The position numbers were made by a program, and so were the translations under genes. The notes under the pieces were generated by a model. It did not search any database. It was not told the origin of the DNA and saw only the letters and a program-made list of their open reading frames with translations. A stretch of DNA of 57,208 nt, taken from IMG/VR virus record IMGVR_UViG_3300043313_001186, positions 1 through 57,208 of that record; one strand, written 5' to 3'. Every line of letters begins with the position of its first letter. Position 1 is the stretch's first letter. This document shows positions 8,216 to 14,978 of this stretch, piece after piece. Source of the DNA: a virus.

Positions 8216-8409
8216 ATCTTCCAGCCTAGGTCGATCCAAGAGCCCCACTCGTACTGGCCCTGGTCGGCCCACTTCGAGCAGAGGTAGACCAGCCGGTTCC
8301 GTGGAACACCCAGCACGGCGGCGGCGTCTCGCGGCCACCGGTACGGCGCTGGGGGCGGCCCGAAGGCCGCCCACAGTTCCGATTCGTCCGACCGGATCGG
8401 CATGTTCAC
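8212..8409 (-). CDS. Unknown 65-aa protein, possible HTH
   Basis: GTG 8409 has GGAG seven bases upstream; ATG 8403 is the alternative. The segment PRDAAAVLGVPRNRLVYLCSKWADQG has helix-turn-helix character, followed by a Trp-rich tail (YEWGSWIDLGW). It is coupled to the next gene by ATGA. The function is not known; a small DNA-binding role is possible. Confidence 0.65.
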   Translation of the reverse strand: MNMPIRSDESELWAAFGPPPAPYRWPRDAAAVLGVPRNRLVYLCSKWADQGQYEWGSWIDLGWKI

Positions 8410-8434
8410 CGATGGGCTCCGCTCATGGGATAGC

Positions 8435-8473
8435 GGGGGAGGGGGTGGGCCGACGAAAGTCCCCCCCTCCCCC
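8435..8473. terminator. GC-rich 11-bp hairpin between fibre gene and small genes
   Basis: GGGGGAGGGGG (8435-8445) pairs perfectly with CCCCCTCCCCC (8463-8473) around a 17-nt loop. It lies in the 70-bp gap after the stop of the tail-fibre gene on the minus strand. There is no T-run after it, so it is either a stability/attenuation hairpin or a weak terminator. Confidence 0.5.
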
Positions 8474-8479
8474 AGTCTG

Positions 8480-9820
8480 TTAGACCCAGCCCGCCGAGGG
8501 CACGAAGCCCGTCTCGCCGGTGTCGAAGGACGTGTCCGACTTCTTCTGGACGCCGTTGTGGCCGTAGACGTGCGCGGCCAGTTTGTTCGGGCTCAGCCCG
8601 GAGTTCAGGGTGACCTCCACTCCCTTGAAGTGCACGCCGATGGAGCCGCCACTGGGGTTGATGTTCCAGTGCTTGGTGTCGTTCCGGGCGTCGGTGCGCA
8701 TCGCGCCGCCCTCCCAGTACAACTCGAAGGAGTCTTCCTCTTCCTCCAGGTTGATGCCGACCTCACCGGCGTTGGTGGTCACGTCGAAGAAGTCGTTGCG
8801 GCCAGAGCACCGCCAGAACGTGATCATCCCGATGGTGTGCTTGCCGATGTCCATGTGGCGCGCCACGCCACCGGGCGAGCGGTTCCACATGATCGGGCTG
8901 GACGAGTACGCCGGGTCGGTGATGAACTTCACGTTCCGGAAGTCGTACCGGCCCTGCGTGGAGAGCCCGCCCGCCTCACCGTTCGGGATGCCCGCGAAGC
9001 CGTGCCAGCACTTGTCCAGCGTGACCCGGCTGACCGTGATGGTGCCCATCCGGCCGGACTTCTCCTTGCCTCCGGTGAGCCCGTTGTAGGCGATCGAACC
9101 GAAGTCGCGGGTACCCAGGATGAAGTTGGCGAAGATCGGCGACTCGTGCTCGGCCTCGATCAACTTGTTCTGAACGCCGACCATCTTGCCGGTGGTGCCG
9201 TCCTTGTAGTTCACGATCTGGTCGGTCTTGGGCTGACGGGCCAGTTTGCCGTCCGGGCCGCGCCACTTCCAGCCGCTGTCGGTGGGCTCCACGCGCACCG
9301 GGCCAAGGGCGACGATGCCGCGACGTGCCCGGGTCATGGCGAACCAGAGCCGGGTGTTGGACGAGTCGATCGGAGCCAGGCCGGTGACGATCTTCGAGCC
9401 GTAGCCCTTGCTGGCGTAGTCCTCGTCGCTGAGATACTCGGCGTTGACCACGTTCGCCGCGATGAAGCCCCTGGACGAGTCGAACCGGAACGGCTGGGTG
9501 CGGTTCGGCAGAACCAGCACGTCGTTCACGCCGAGGCCCTTGAAGATGGTCTCCAGGTCCTCGCCCATGCTGGCGGTCCAGTTTACGTAGTTCGCGTCGG
9601 TGGGCAGGTCCTGATCCTCGATCAGTTCGTCCACGTTGGCGTACACCTTCGGCGCATAGAGGTCGCCGGTGCTGGGCGGAGGCGTCGTTCCGCCGCCACC
9701 GTTTCCGGCCTCGCACTCGGCCAGGGCCGCTTCGAGTTCGGCGATCCGCTGATCCTTGCTGGATAACTGCTGGTCGTAGACCGCGTTGCTGGCGGCCTCT
9801 GCATCATCGTGAATGGTCAT
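8480..9820 (-). CDS. Tail fibre / receptor-binding protein with beta-helix character (446 aa)
   Basis: The N-terminus is a short coiled coil (QRIAELEAALAECEAG) then a Gly/Pro linker. From residue ~60 on the sequence has the short repeating strands and turns of a right-handed beta-helix or pectate-lyase-like fold (VLVLPNRTQPFRFDS, GTITVSRVTLDKCWHGFAG, YDFRNVKFI, HFKGVEVTLNSG). That architecture fits a trimeric fibre or depolymerase that binds the cell surface. It lies far from the other tail genes, just upstream of the packaging genes. No catalytic residues were identified. Confidence 0.65.
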   Translation of the reverse strand: MTIHDDAEAASNAVYDQQLSSKDQRIAELEAALAECEAGNGGGGTTPPPSTGDLYAPKVYANVDELIEDQDLPTDANYVNWTASMGEDLETIFKGLGVNDVLVLPNRTQPFRFDSSRGFIAANVVNAEYLSDEDYASKGYGSKIVTGLAPIDSSNTRLWFAMTRARRGIVALGPVRVEPTDSGWKWRGPDGKLARQPKTDQIVNYKDGTTGKMVGVQNKLIEAEHESPIFANFILGTRDFGSIAYNGLTGGKEKSGRMGTITVSRVTLDKCWHGFAGIPNGEAGGLSTQGRYDFRNVKFITDPAYSSSPIMWNRSPGGVARHMDIGKHTIGMITFWRCSGRNDFFDVTTNAGEVGINLEEEEDSFELYWEGGAMRTDARNDTKHWNINPSGGSIGVHFKGVEVTLNSGLSPNKLAAHVYGHNGVQKKSDTSFDTGETGFVPSAGWV

Positions 9821-10005
9821 TCTCCTTCTCCTTCGTTGTGGTCACGGGTGTTCAGGCGAGCGGCGGCACGGTCAGCCTCGCGCTTGGCATCGAACTCGAT
9901 AGGGTGGATGCGCTCCACACGGGCGTCGCCGTTGACGAGCGGCGCGACGAGAGCAACTGACCACGCCTGCGGGTTCGTCGGCGAGCCGATCACCTTCCAG
10001 ATCAT
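9817..10005 (-). CDS. Unknown 62-aa protein before the fibre gene
   Basis: ATG 10005 is chosen because it overlaps the upstream TGA as ATGA; GTG 10023 is longer but has no ribosome site. Starts MIWKVIGSPTNPQAWSVALV and ends in a charged tail rich in Asp, Arg and Glu. It overlaps the fibre gene by ATGA, so the two are co-translated. It could be a fibre chaperone by position; nothing in the sequence shows it. Confidence 0.6.
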   Translation of the reverse strand: MIWKVIGSPTNPQAWSVALVAPLVNGDARVERIHPIEFDAKREADRAAARLNTRDHNEGEGE

Positions 10006-10148
10006 GAGTCCCACCGTCCCCACGCCTGGCTCACCGCGTACCCGGCACGCTCCACGCCCTCCTTGAACCCGTTCAGCCAGGCACGACGGAGCCGATCCTC
10101 GATCGACTCTTCGGGTCCACTCTCTTGCAGGGGGCTGTCCTCGTCCAT
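10002..10148 (-). CDS. Unknown 48-aa protein
   Basis: ATG 10148 shares one base with the upstream stop (TGATG) and the stop overlaps the next ATG (ATGA). Acidic N-terminus (MDEDSPLQESGPEESIED) followed by an amphipathic RLRRAWLNGFKEGVERAGYAV helix. The helix resembles small phage proteins of unknown role. Confidence 0.6.
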   Translation of the reverse strand: MDEDSPLQESGPEESIEDRLRRAWLNGFKEGVERAGYAVSQAWGRWDS

Positions 10149-10294
10149 CACCACTCCGGTCTGCGGAACTCGCCGGTGCGCCGCGCCTCGTTCAGTTCTA
10201 CCCAGTCCGTGGAGCCGTCGTCGTGGGCGCGCCGATAGAACAGCACACCGAGTTGGTTCATGCAGATGTTCAGGTCCTCCGGGTCATAGATCAC
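10148..10294 (-). CDS. Unknown 48-aa protein
   Basis: GTG 10294 gives a GTGA overlap with the methyltransferase stop and has GGAGG five bases upstream. The sequence MIYDPEDLNICMNQLGVLFY ... ends with an Arg-rich tail. No recognised family. Confidence 0.65.
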   Translation of the reverse strand: MIYDPEDLNICMNQLGVLFYRRAHDDGSTDWVELNEARRTGEFRRPEW

Positions 10295-11037
10295 GACGCC
10301 TCCTTCACTCCGACATACGCGCGCAACTGCTCGCCGATGAACTGCGTGTACGCAGGCGGGATCGCCTCGCTCAACTCTCCGGCTGTCATCTTCCAGGTCA
10401 CTCCCATCAGTGCCGCACACACACCGCGATCCGGGGTGTAGCCACCGCCGAGGCGTTCGCGGTATTCCGGCCGCCAGCCACCACCGCTTCCGATCACGGA
10501 AGCGGTGAGCACTCCCTCGCGGTGCTGACAGCCCCCGGCACCCATCAGAACCTCGTTGGACTCGAACTGCCGGTGTCGGCGCAGTTGCAGGGGCTCGCCG
10601 TCGGTGTCCTCGGCCGTCAGGTCGAACTCAGAGCCGCAGAGCCGGACGTAGTTGCGCATCGGAGCACCGGGGACATTCTCGATCACCCAGAGCCCGCCCC
10701 ACTCTTCGAGCAAGGCTCGGGTCGGGGTGAGGAAGTCGCCATGCGCCTCGACGTTGCGGGCAAGCGACTGCATCACGGTGAACCGCTGGCACGGAGGCGA
10801 GGCGTGCACCGCGTCGATGTCGCTCATCCTCAGCCGGTGCGGCCCGAACTGTACGGTGTCGCCGTCCAGGAGAGAGCGCAGAAGAAGCAGGGCATCACCG
10901 ACCGCATACGGAAACGGGTAGCGCGGCTGAGGCTTGATGTCCACACCGAACACGTTGAACCCGGCACGGTAGTAGCCCACTCCCGCGCCCCCGGCACCGC
11001 AGTACAGGTCGAGCAATCGCGGCCGTCGGCCGGTCAC
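10291..11037 (-). CDS. C5-cytosine DNA methyltransferase (248 aa)
   Basis: S-adenosylmethionine-dependent cytosine-5 methylation of DNA. Motif I is LLDLYCGAGGAGVGYYRAGF at the N-terminus, motif IV contains the catalytic Cys in HASPPCQRF, and motif VI is WVIENVPG. A short target-recognition region precedes a C-terminal helix (SEAIPPAYTQFIGEQL, motif X-like). GTG 11037 is supported by GGAGG and a GTGA overlap. No restriction enzyme is nearby, so it probably protects phage DNA from host restriction. Confidence 0.9.
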   Translation of the reverse strand: MTGRRPRLLDLYCGAGGAGVGYYRAGFNVFGVDIKPQPRYPFPYAVGDALLLLRSLLDGDTVQFGPHRLRMSDIDAVHASPPCQRFTVMQSLARNVEAHGDFLTPTRALLEEWGGLWVIENVPGAPMRNYVRLCGSEFDLTAEDTDGEPLQLRRHRQFESNEVLMGAGGCQHREGVLTASVIGSGGGWRPEYRERLGGGYTPDRGVCAALMGVTWKMTAGELSEAIPPAYTQFIGEQLRAYVGVKEAS

Positions 11038-11288
11038 GACGCCTCCTGTTTCACGGGAAACATCTCCCGGCAGGTGTTGTAGTGGATGTCCCGGGAACCC
11101 GGCTCTTCCAGTTCCCAGTCGCCGGTCTTCTTGTCGAACCAACCGTGCCGGTGACCCTCCGGCACATCGTCGGCCGCGACCACGAAGTCGAAGGTGTAGC
11201 CGCCGTGCGCCCAGGCCCGGACCACTTCCAGCCCGGTCGCCCTGCTCAGTCGCCGGGTGCTCTTCTCGGACAGTCGCTGTGCGCTCAC
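11034..11288 (-). CDS. Unknown 84-aa protein upstream of the methyltransferase
   Basis: GTG 11288 (MSAQRLSEKSTRRLSRATGL) is chosen because GAGG lies just upstream; an ATG at 11354 is in frame but lacks a ribosome site. The protein is mixed, with WAHGGYTFDFVVAADD and WFDKKTGDWELEE strands. It is GTGA-coupled to the methyltransferase. No family recognised. Confidence 0.65.
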   Translation of the reverse strand: MSAQRLSEKSTRRLSRATGLEVVRAWAHGGYTFDFVVAADDVPEGHRHGWFDKKTGDWELEEPGSRDIHYNTCREMFPVKQEAS

Positions 11289-11380
11289 CGGTCCTCTTCC
11301 TCCGTTGTGTCCCACAGAAAGGATACATCGTGGTGGGGGTTTCGGTGGGACCATTCGTGCTCGGTCACCGGCTCCCCCGA

Positions 11381-11395
11381 GAAAGTCGAACTTTC
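11381..11395. repeat. Dispersed palindrome
   Basis: GAAAGTCGAACTTTC; 3-nt spacer. In the 136-bp gap upstream of the 84-aa minus gene. Confidence 0.9.
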
Positions 11396-11424
11396 TGGCT
11401 TCGGCTTCTGCCAGGGCCAGTGCA

Positions 11425-12003
11425 TCAGACCAGTTCCCCGGTCTCGGTGTTCACGAGTCCTTCACCGGTCCAGTCAACGTCGGGGTCCTGCTGGGCCTCG
11501 CGGTTCCAGGTCTTCCACGATCCCGAGTGCGCAATCTTCTTGTTGATCCGGTAGACGCCCTGCATGGTCCGAATGAGGATGTTCCGCTTCACCAGGCGCG
11601 AGACGTTCTTCGAGACGTTGTTGATATGGATGCCGAGGTCGCGGGCGATCACGCCGGAGGGGGCGACTATCTCGACCTCGTGGAAGGTGTCGCCCTCGCC
11701 ACCCTTGTCCGGCTTCTGGGCGCGGCCGATGATGTACGCCAGGATGCGGTACTCCGCCGCCGTCAACGTCAACTGGCTCAGGCTCAAGGTGTCCACCATC
11801 AGGTACACGGTGCCGTAGTTCCTTCCTCTGCCCCGCTGTCTGCGCGGCAACCTCTCGGGGGTGATCCGGATGATGTCTGCCATGCCGGTCTCTTCGTCAA
11901 CGACCTCCAGACGGACGCGTTCCCGCGATACCTTCTGAGCCAACGGCTCCTTCGGCGGCTTCTTTCGTCCGATACCCACGTTTGCCCACTTTCGTTGATC
12001 CAT
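11425..12003 (-). CDS. Winged-helix DNA-binding protein (192 aa), first gene of the leftward arm
   Basis: A MarR/RepL-like winged helix spans about residues 75-165: TAAEYRILAYIIGR, then PSGVIARDLGIHINNVSKNVSRLVKRNILI as the recognition helix region, then a wing and VYRINKKIAHSGSWKTWN, a tail shared with plasmid and phage RepL-type proteins. The basic N-terminus (GRKKPPKEPL) is probably flexible. As the first leftward gene next to the divergent control region it is a good candidate regulator or replication initiator; which one cannot be told from sequence. Confidence 0.75.
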   Translation of the reverse strand: MDQRKWANVGIGRKKPPKEPLAQKVSRERVRLEVVDEETGMADIIRITPERLPRRQRGRGRNYGTVYLMVDTLSLSQLTLTAAEYRILAYIIGRAQKPDKGGEGDTFHEVEIVAPSGVIARDLGIHINNVSKNVSRLVKRNILIRTMQGVYRINKKIAHSGSWKTWNREAQQDPDVDWTGEGLVNTETGELV

Positions 12004-12147
12004 TCAACCCTAGCGGATGTGCCCTTTCACGCAAAGGGATGGGTGGTTTCTGGTCCAAGAAACCGCTCCGACCAGGCTCTTTCCGGGCTGTCGGTCGCGA
12101 TTCTGCTCCCTATGTACTGTTCCCGCATCCTGTGCCAGCCTTCACCC
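12004..12147. other. Divergent control region, left part
   Basis: Non-coding start region of the leftward arm. The only promoter-like pair for the winged-helix gene is TTGCGT-16-TAGGGT on the minus strand (12007-12034), which sits too close to the ATG to be convincing. No palindrome copy is present. Confidence 0.4.
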
Positions 12148-12249
12148 ATGACCTTCCCCTGGTGGTTCTGGCTGTTCCCCGGTGGCATCTTCCTGATCGT
12201 GGTGGGCGTGCCGGTGTTCGGTGCGCTCGCCTCCCGGCGTCGGAAGTAG
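12148..12249 (+). CDS. Possible 33-aa single-TM protein
   Basis: Begins MTFPWWFWLFPGGIFLIVVG and ends SRRRK, a perfect small membrane protein with a positive C-terminus. There is no strong ribosome site. A palindrome (12252-12266) and a terminator (12268-12289) follow directly, so it would be a self-contained unit between the divergent arms. Confidence 0.45.
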   Translation: MTFPWWFWLFPGGIFLIVVGVPVFGALASRRRK

Positions 12250-12251
12250 CA

Positions 12252-12266
12252 AAAAGTCGGACTTTC
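12252..12266. repeat. Dispersed palindrome
   Basis: AAAAGTCGGACTTTC; 3-nt spacer. Abuts the terminator at 12268. Confidence 0.85.
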
Positions 12267-12267
12267 T

Positions 12268-12289
12268 GGACGGCCCTCAGGGGCCGTCC
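12268..12289 (+). terminator. Intrinsic terminator-like hairpin
   Basis: GGACGGCCC and GGGCCGTCC form a perfect 9-bp stem around TCAG, followed by TTCCTGCTTGT. It abuts the palindrome at 12252-12266 and closes the small plus-strand ORF. Confidence 0.6.
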
Positions 12290-12375
12290 TTCCTGCTTGT
12301 GTTCCGTGGGACCTAATGGCCCGGGGCATCCTAGCACAGGGTGGTGCCTAGCGATGAGAACGGGGCTGCGCCCGA

Positions 12376-12405
12376 TTGGGCGCGGGGGGCCCCCCCTGCT
12401 ATACT
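12376..12405 (+). promoter_or_regulatory. Candidate main rightward promoter
   Basis: TTGGGC (12376-12381), an 18-bp spacer, and TATACT (12400-12405) followed by GGTAGGAG, matching the -10 context of other promoters here. The spacer is unusual: a G6C7 palindrome. The first rightward gene starts 380 bp downstream, with three palindromes in between. Confidence 0.5.
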
Positions 12406-12435
12406 GGTAGGAGCGGCAAGGGGGCCGGGACGGAT

Positions 12436-12455
12436 CTGAAAGTCACGACTTTCAG
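12436..12455. repeat. Dispersed palindrome, extended 20-bp form
   Basis: CTGAAAGTCACGACTTTCAG; 4-nt spacer; first of nine consecutive 4-nt copies. Confidence 0.92.
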
Positions 12456-12472
12456 AATCTTGACCCGGTGCG

Positions 12473-12611
12473 CCCAAAAATACCGCCCCCGACTTGGGGA
12501 GAACTCTATCTACAGGAAGGATTTGCCAGCACCACACACCCACATAGGGTCTACTCGGAGTACCCAAAAACTCCGCACAGTCACTAGGGAGAACTCTCTC
12601 TAGGAATCAGA
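12473..12611. repeat. Imperfect tandem duplication, period 90 bp
   Basis: The stretch from 12473 (CCCAAAAATACCGC) to about 12515 recurs from 12563 (CCCAAAAACTCCGC). The core GGGAGAACTCT is exact in both, at 12497 and 12587. Each copy also has an A5 run 20-30 bp before the core. Confidence 0.65.
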
Positions 12612-12625
12612 AAGTGTCAACTTTC
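12610..12625. repeat. Dispersed palindrome
   Basis: GAAAGTGTCAACTTTC; 4-nt spacer. Early leader. Confidence 0.9.
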
Positions 12626-12686
12626 TGGCACGGCTCGCCGAATATGGCGCGCGCTAGATCACCGACATTCAACGATTCAACGCTCT

Positions 12687-12706
12687 CTGAAAGTCAAGAC
12701 TTTCAG
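12687..12706. repeat. Dispersed palindrome, extended 20-bp form
   Basis: CTGAAAGTCAAGACTTTCAG; 4-nt spacer. 79 bp before ATG 12786. Confidence 0.92.
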
Positions 12707-12712
12707 TGTCCC

Positions 12713-12743
12713 GGATACGGGTTGACTAGGTAGTCCATCCCTC
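12713..12743. repeat. Inverted repeat, left arm (31 bp)
   Basis: Matches the reverse complement of 13459-13489 at 28 of 31 positions. It starts GGATACGGGTTGACTAGG and ends CCATCCCTC. The TTGACT at 12722-12727 could serve as a -35 box for the gene at 12786. Confidence 0.85.
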
Positions 12744-12785
12744 ATTTACCGCCACGCACAATGTGGCAGAAATGAGAGGCCAATC

Positions 12786-13424
12786 ATGGCTAAGACCACC
12801 ATCACCGCCACCCGTTCGCTCGCGGAAATTGTTGACGAGTTCGTTCACATCACGGACTCCAGCAACCTGCGTTTCCACCAGTCCCGGCTGGCATTCGAGT
12901 ACATCGGCAACGCCGAGGGAAAGGACGCCGCCGACCTCAAGGAGACGTTCCGCAAGGAGGCCAACGAGGCGCTTCGTCGTGAAAACGAGGCACCCCTGTC
13001 GGTTCCCGGTGTCACCAACCTGGTGAACACCTGGAAGTACCTCCAGCGAGCGAACATCGTGACGGACCCCGACGCGAACCCGCATGTCATGGCTGTCGCC
13101 AAGGCCGCGTTCAACCTCGCCTCGCAGACGTTTGCGGGCAAGGACGTCAACTACGTCAACCCTGCGATCGAAGCGATCATCAACGGGCGTGACCCGCTCA
13201 AGACGTTCATCGACGCCAAGAACTCCCTCAAGGCCGACAAGGAAAAGGCCCAGAAGGACGCCGAGGCTCGGCGAGCCGAAAAGCAGGCCGACCCGAACGT
13301 CGTGTTCGACTCGATCGTCGCAACGCTCAACATGATCACCGCCGAGAACTTCGCGCGGCTCACTGACGAGCGCAAGTCCATCCTCCGTGACCTCGTGGCG
13401 AACGTCGCCAAGGTCGCCAAGTAA
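12786..13424 (+). CDS. First rightward-arm gene: unknown 212-aa helical protein
   Basis: ATG 12786 follows GAGAGG at seven bases. The protein is predicted largely helical, with a highly charged stretch at about residues 145-172 (DAKNSLKADKEKAQKDAEARR) that could form a coiled coil, and no cysteines or membrane segments. It is uniquely flanked by the two arms of a 31-bp inverted repeat and preceded by three palindromes, so it is probably strongly expressed and regulated. Its position as first gene suggests an early regulatory or host-takeover role; no family was recognised. Confidence 0.85.
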   Translation: MAKTTITATRSLAEIVDEFVHITDSSNLRFHQSRLAFEYIGNAEGKDAADLKETFRKEANEALRRENEAPLSVPGVTNLVNTWKYLQRANIVTDPDANPHVMAVAKAAFNLASQTFAGKDVNYVNPAIEAIINGRDPLKTFIDAKNSLKADKEKAQKDAEARRAEKQADPNVVFDSIVATLNMITAENFARLTDERKSILRDLVANVAKVAK

Positions 13425-13458
13425 CAACCCTCCGGCGCACTTCCGCGCCAAAAAACCC

Positions 13459-13489
13459 GAGGGATGGACTATCTAGCGAACCCGTATCC
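13459..13489. repeat. Inverted repeat, right arm (31 bp)
   Basis: Reverse-complement partner of 12713-12743 with three mismatches. Lies 35 bp after the stop of the 212-aa gene. Confidence 0.85.
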
Positions 13490-13530
13490 AAAGAATGAGT
13501 CAGTCGCTTAGCGACGGCATGCCTCACCCC

Positions 13531-13546
13531 GAAAGTCACAACTTTC
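13531..13546. repeat. Dispersed palindrome
   Basis: GAAAGTCACAACTTTC; 4-nt spacer. 15 bp before ATG 13562. Confidence 0.9.
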
Positions 13547-13561
13547 AGAGAGAGAGAAACC

Positions 13562-13711
13562 ATGCCTCAGCCCTTCGACCCGTCGCCCTCATCCATCACC
13601 GATGAGTGCCCGTGTGGCCGTACCCATTGGGTCACATTTGACGACTCCACATTCGCCATTGAATACATCTGTCCCGACTGCGGACAGCACTCACGCCTCA
13701 CCTTCAAGTAA
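13562..13711 (+). CDS. 49-aa zinc-ribbon protein
   Basis: ATG 13562 follows an AGAGAGAG purine tract 15 bp after a palindrome. Two Cys pairs, CPCG at about residue 16 and CPDCG at about 40, frame a small beta-ribbon. A zinc-binding early protein of unknown role. Confidence 0.75.
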   Translation: MPQPFDPSPSSITDECPCGRTHWVTFDDSTFAIEYICPDCGQHSRLTFK

Positions 13712-13744
13712 CCCTTGGCGTGCCGTCACTTGGCGACTGACTCT

Positions 13745-13760
13745 GAAAGTCCGAACTTTC
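13745..13760. repeat. Dispersed palindrome
   Basis: GAAAGTCCGAACTTTC; 4-nt spacer. 21 bp before ATG 13782. Confidence 0.9.
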
Positions 13761-13781
13761 CAGAAGAGAAAAGGAAGAGCC

Positions 13782-13886
13782 ATGTTCTTGGACTTCATCC
13801 AAGCGCTCAGCAACTTCTGCTTCGACCTCGGCTTTGTGCTCCCATGCTGGGACCTCATCGCCGAAGCGGGCGGAGTCTGTCGCTGA
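13782..13886 (+). CDS. 34-aa peptide
   Basis: ATG 13782 with GGAAGAG just upstream and a palindrome 21 bp before. The product MFLDFIQALSNFCFDLGFVL... is hydrophobic with three cysteines and may be membrane-associated. An intrinsic terminator follows, so it is a one-gene unit. Confidence 0.6.
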   Translation: MFLDFIQALSNFCFDLGFVLPCWDLIAEAGGVCR

Positions 13887-13892
13887 ACATCG

Positions 13893-13918
13893 GGCCGGAC
13901 CTTCGGGTCCGGCCTTTT
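13893..13918 (+). terminator. Intrinsic terminator
   Basis: GGCCGGAC (13893-13900), loop CTTCGG, GTCCGGCC (13907-13914), then TTTT. Located directly after the 34-aa gene. Confidence 0.85.
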
Positions 13919-13941
13919 GGCGACCCCAAAAATCGTCGCCA

Positions 13942-13957
13942 GAAAGTCTCGACTTTC
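13942..13957. repeat. Dispersed palindrome
   Basis: GAAAGTCTCGACTTTC; 4-nt spacer. First of two identical copies 105 bp apart before the 128-aa gene; nothing else is seen in between. Confidence 0.9.
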
Positions 13958-14046
13958 CACAACTTCACATCCCGCGCGTCGCCGAGTCGTCATCGAACGA
14001 ACGGCGACGCTACTCGTCGTCATTGAGCGGCGTTCCCGAACGTCCA

Positions 14047-14062
14047 GAAAGTCTCGACTTTC
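14047..14062. repeat. Dispersed palindrome
   Basis: GAAAGTCTCGACTTTC; 4-nt spacer. 28 bp before ATG 14091. Confidence 0.9.
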
Positions 14063-14090
14063 TGGGTCACCAAAAGAGAGAGAGAAAGCA

Positions 14091-14477
14091 ATGTCACTTG
14101 AACCACTGAACACGGAAGCGTACTGCGACGTGTGCGAGTCATGGACCGCGGTCACCGTCAGCGAGAACATCGCGACGGTCGAACTGGCCTGCGACTGGTG
14201 CGGCACCGTCATCCGGTACACCTTCCCGCGCTACATGGAGGCCGCGTCACGGATCGAGGCTGAAAGTCCCGACTTTCCGGCGCCGATGCCGGACCTGGAC
14301 CTGGTGGAACTGTCACCGCAACAGCCCTACGAGGACGAGGGCGGCTTCGATGACAACGGGTTCCGCATGGCGCCGATCATGGAGGGCGAACTATGCGCCG
14401 ACTGCGACAACCCCGCCGTCATCCGGCAGGTCGCTGGCATGGCGTCCTACGGCTTCTGCGCGGAGCACAAGCGATGA
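14091..14477 (+). CDS. Zinc-ribbon protein, 128 aa
   Basis: Two separate Cys-containing modules: CDVC ... CDWC at residues 12-37 and CADCDNP ... CAEH near the C-terminus, with an acidic middle. The CADC-x-CAEH tail is a common phage zinc-finger ending. ATG follows a GAGAGAGAGA tract. A palindrome at 14262-14277 is read here as ESPDF. Unknown function. Confidence 0.8.
   Translation: MSLEPLNTEAYCDVCESWTAVTVSENIATVELACDWCGTVIRYTFPRYMEAASRIEAESPDFPAPMPDLDLVELSPQQPYEDEGGFDDNGFRMAPIMEGELCADCDNPAVIRQVAGMASYGFCAEHKR
14262..14277. repeat. Dispersed palindrome, intragenic
   Basis: GAAAGTCCCGACTTTC; 4-nt spacer. In the 128-aa zinc-ribbon gene. Confidence 0.9.
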
Positions 14478-14557
14478 GCCTGCTCGTGCCCGCGATCATC
14501 ACGCTCGCCTTCGTGGCGATCTGGGCGCTCTGCGAGTACATCGGGTCACGACTGTGA
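14474..14557 (+). CDS. 27-aa single-TM peptide
   Basis: Coupled by ATGA to the zinc-ribbon gene and by GTGA to the next gene. MSLLVPAIITLAFVAIWALC is one membrane segment. Too short for family assignment, but the double overlap supports translation. Confidence 0.6.
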   Translation: MSLLVPAIITLAFVAIWALCEYIGSRL

Positions 14558-14694
14558 CCCTCATCGTGCACCAGTTCACGAACGCGCTCGATCACGAGTT
14601 GATCGAGACGCACAGGTTCCCGGACGAGGACGCCTTCCTGGCGTGGCTCGACTCGCAGGAGAGCACTGTCTTCATCGAGGTGGTCCCGCTATGA
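14554..14694 (+). CDS. Unknown 46-aa protein, paralogue of the next gene
   Basis: GTG 14554 gives a GTGA overlap. The pattern LIETHRFPDEDAFLAWLDSQE aligns with LIETLVFRDYAELGEWLDKQE of the following gene, so the two are probably a tandem duplication. Short beta-alpha protein, function unknown. Confidence 0.65.
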   Translation: MTLIVHQFTNALDHELIETHRFPDEDAFLAWLDSQESTVFIEVVPL

Positions 14695-14975
14695 CGCTCG
14701 CACCGATCGTCTGCTTCCACCACGACAAGCGGACCCACAACCTCATCGAGACGCTGGTCTTCCGGGACTACGCCGAACTCGGCGAGTGGCTGGACAAACA
14801 GGAGACCTACGTCGAACTCGTCTTCCAGCCGCGCGAGGAAGTGATCGACGTGCGCCACAGCATGGACCACTGCCCTGGCTGTGGCCTCAAGGTCCGCGAC
14901 TTCGAGGAAGGCGGCTTCGAGAACTCGACGGGTCAACGCGGCCATTTCGAGTGCGTGCCGCACCTGTACCCGTAG
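14691..14975 (+). CDS. Unknown 94-aa protein with Cys pair
   Basis: ATGA-coupled to the previous gene, whose sequence it extends. The N-terminal half matches the 46-aa paralogue; the C-terminal half adds HCPGCGLKVRDFEEG, a half zinc site. A hairpin-palindrome module follows its stop. Confidence 0.7.
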   Translation: MTLAPIVCFHHDKRTHNLIETLVFRDYAELGEWLDKQETYVELVFQPREEVIDVRHSMDHCPGCGLKVRDFEEGGFENSTGQRGHFECVPHLYP

Positions 14976-14978
14976 ACG

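Larger units (their letters stand above)
12406..12785 (+). other. 380-bp leader of the rightward arm
   Basis: No gene. It holds three 4-nt-spacer palindromes (12436-12455, 12610-12625, 12687-12706), an imperfect tandem duplication (12473-12611, period 90) and the left half of a 31-bp inverted repeat (12713-12743) that includes TTGACT. It is a dense regulatory region. Confidence 0.7.

Noticed and set aside
11257-12249. Plus-strand 330-codon open frame ending with the 33-aa TM peptide
   Set aside because: Most of it is antisense to the winged-helix gene; only the last 33 codons, beyond that gene, could be real.
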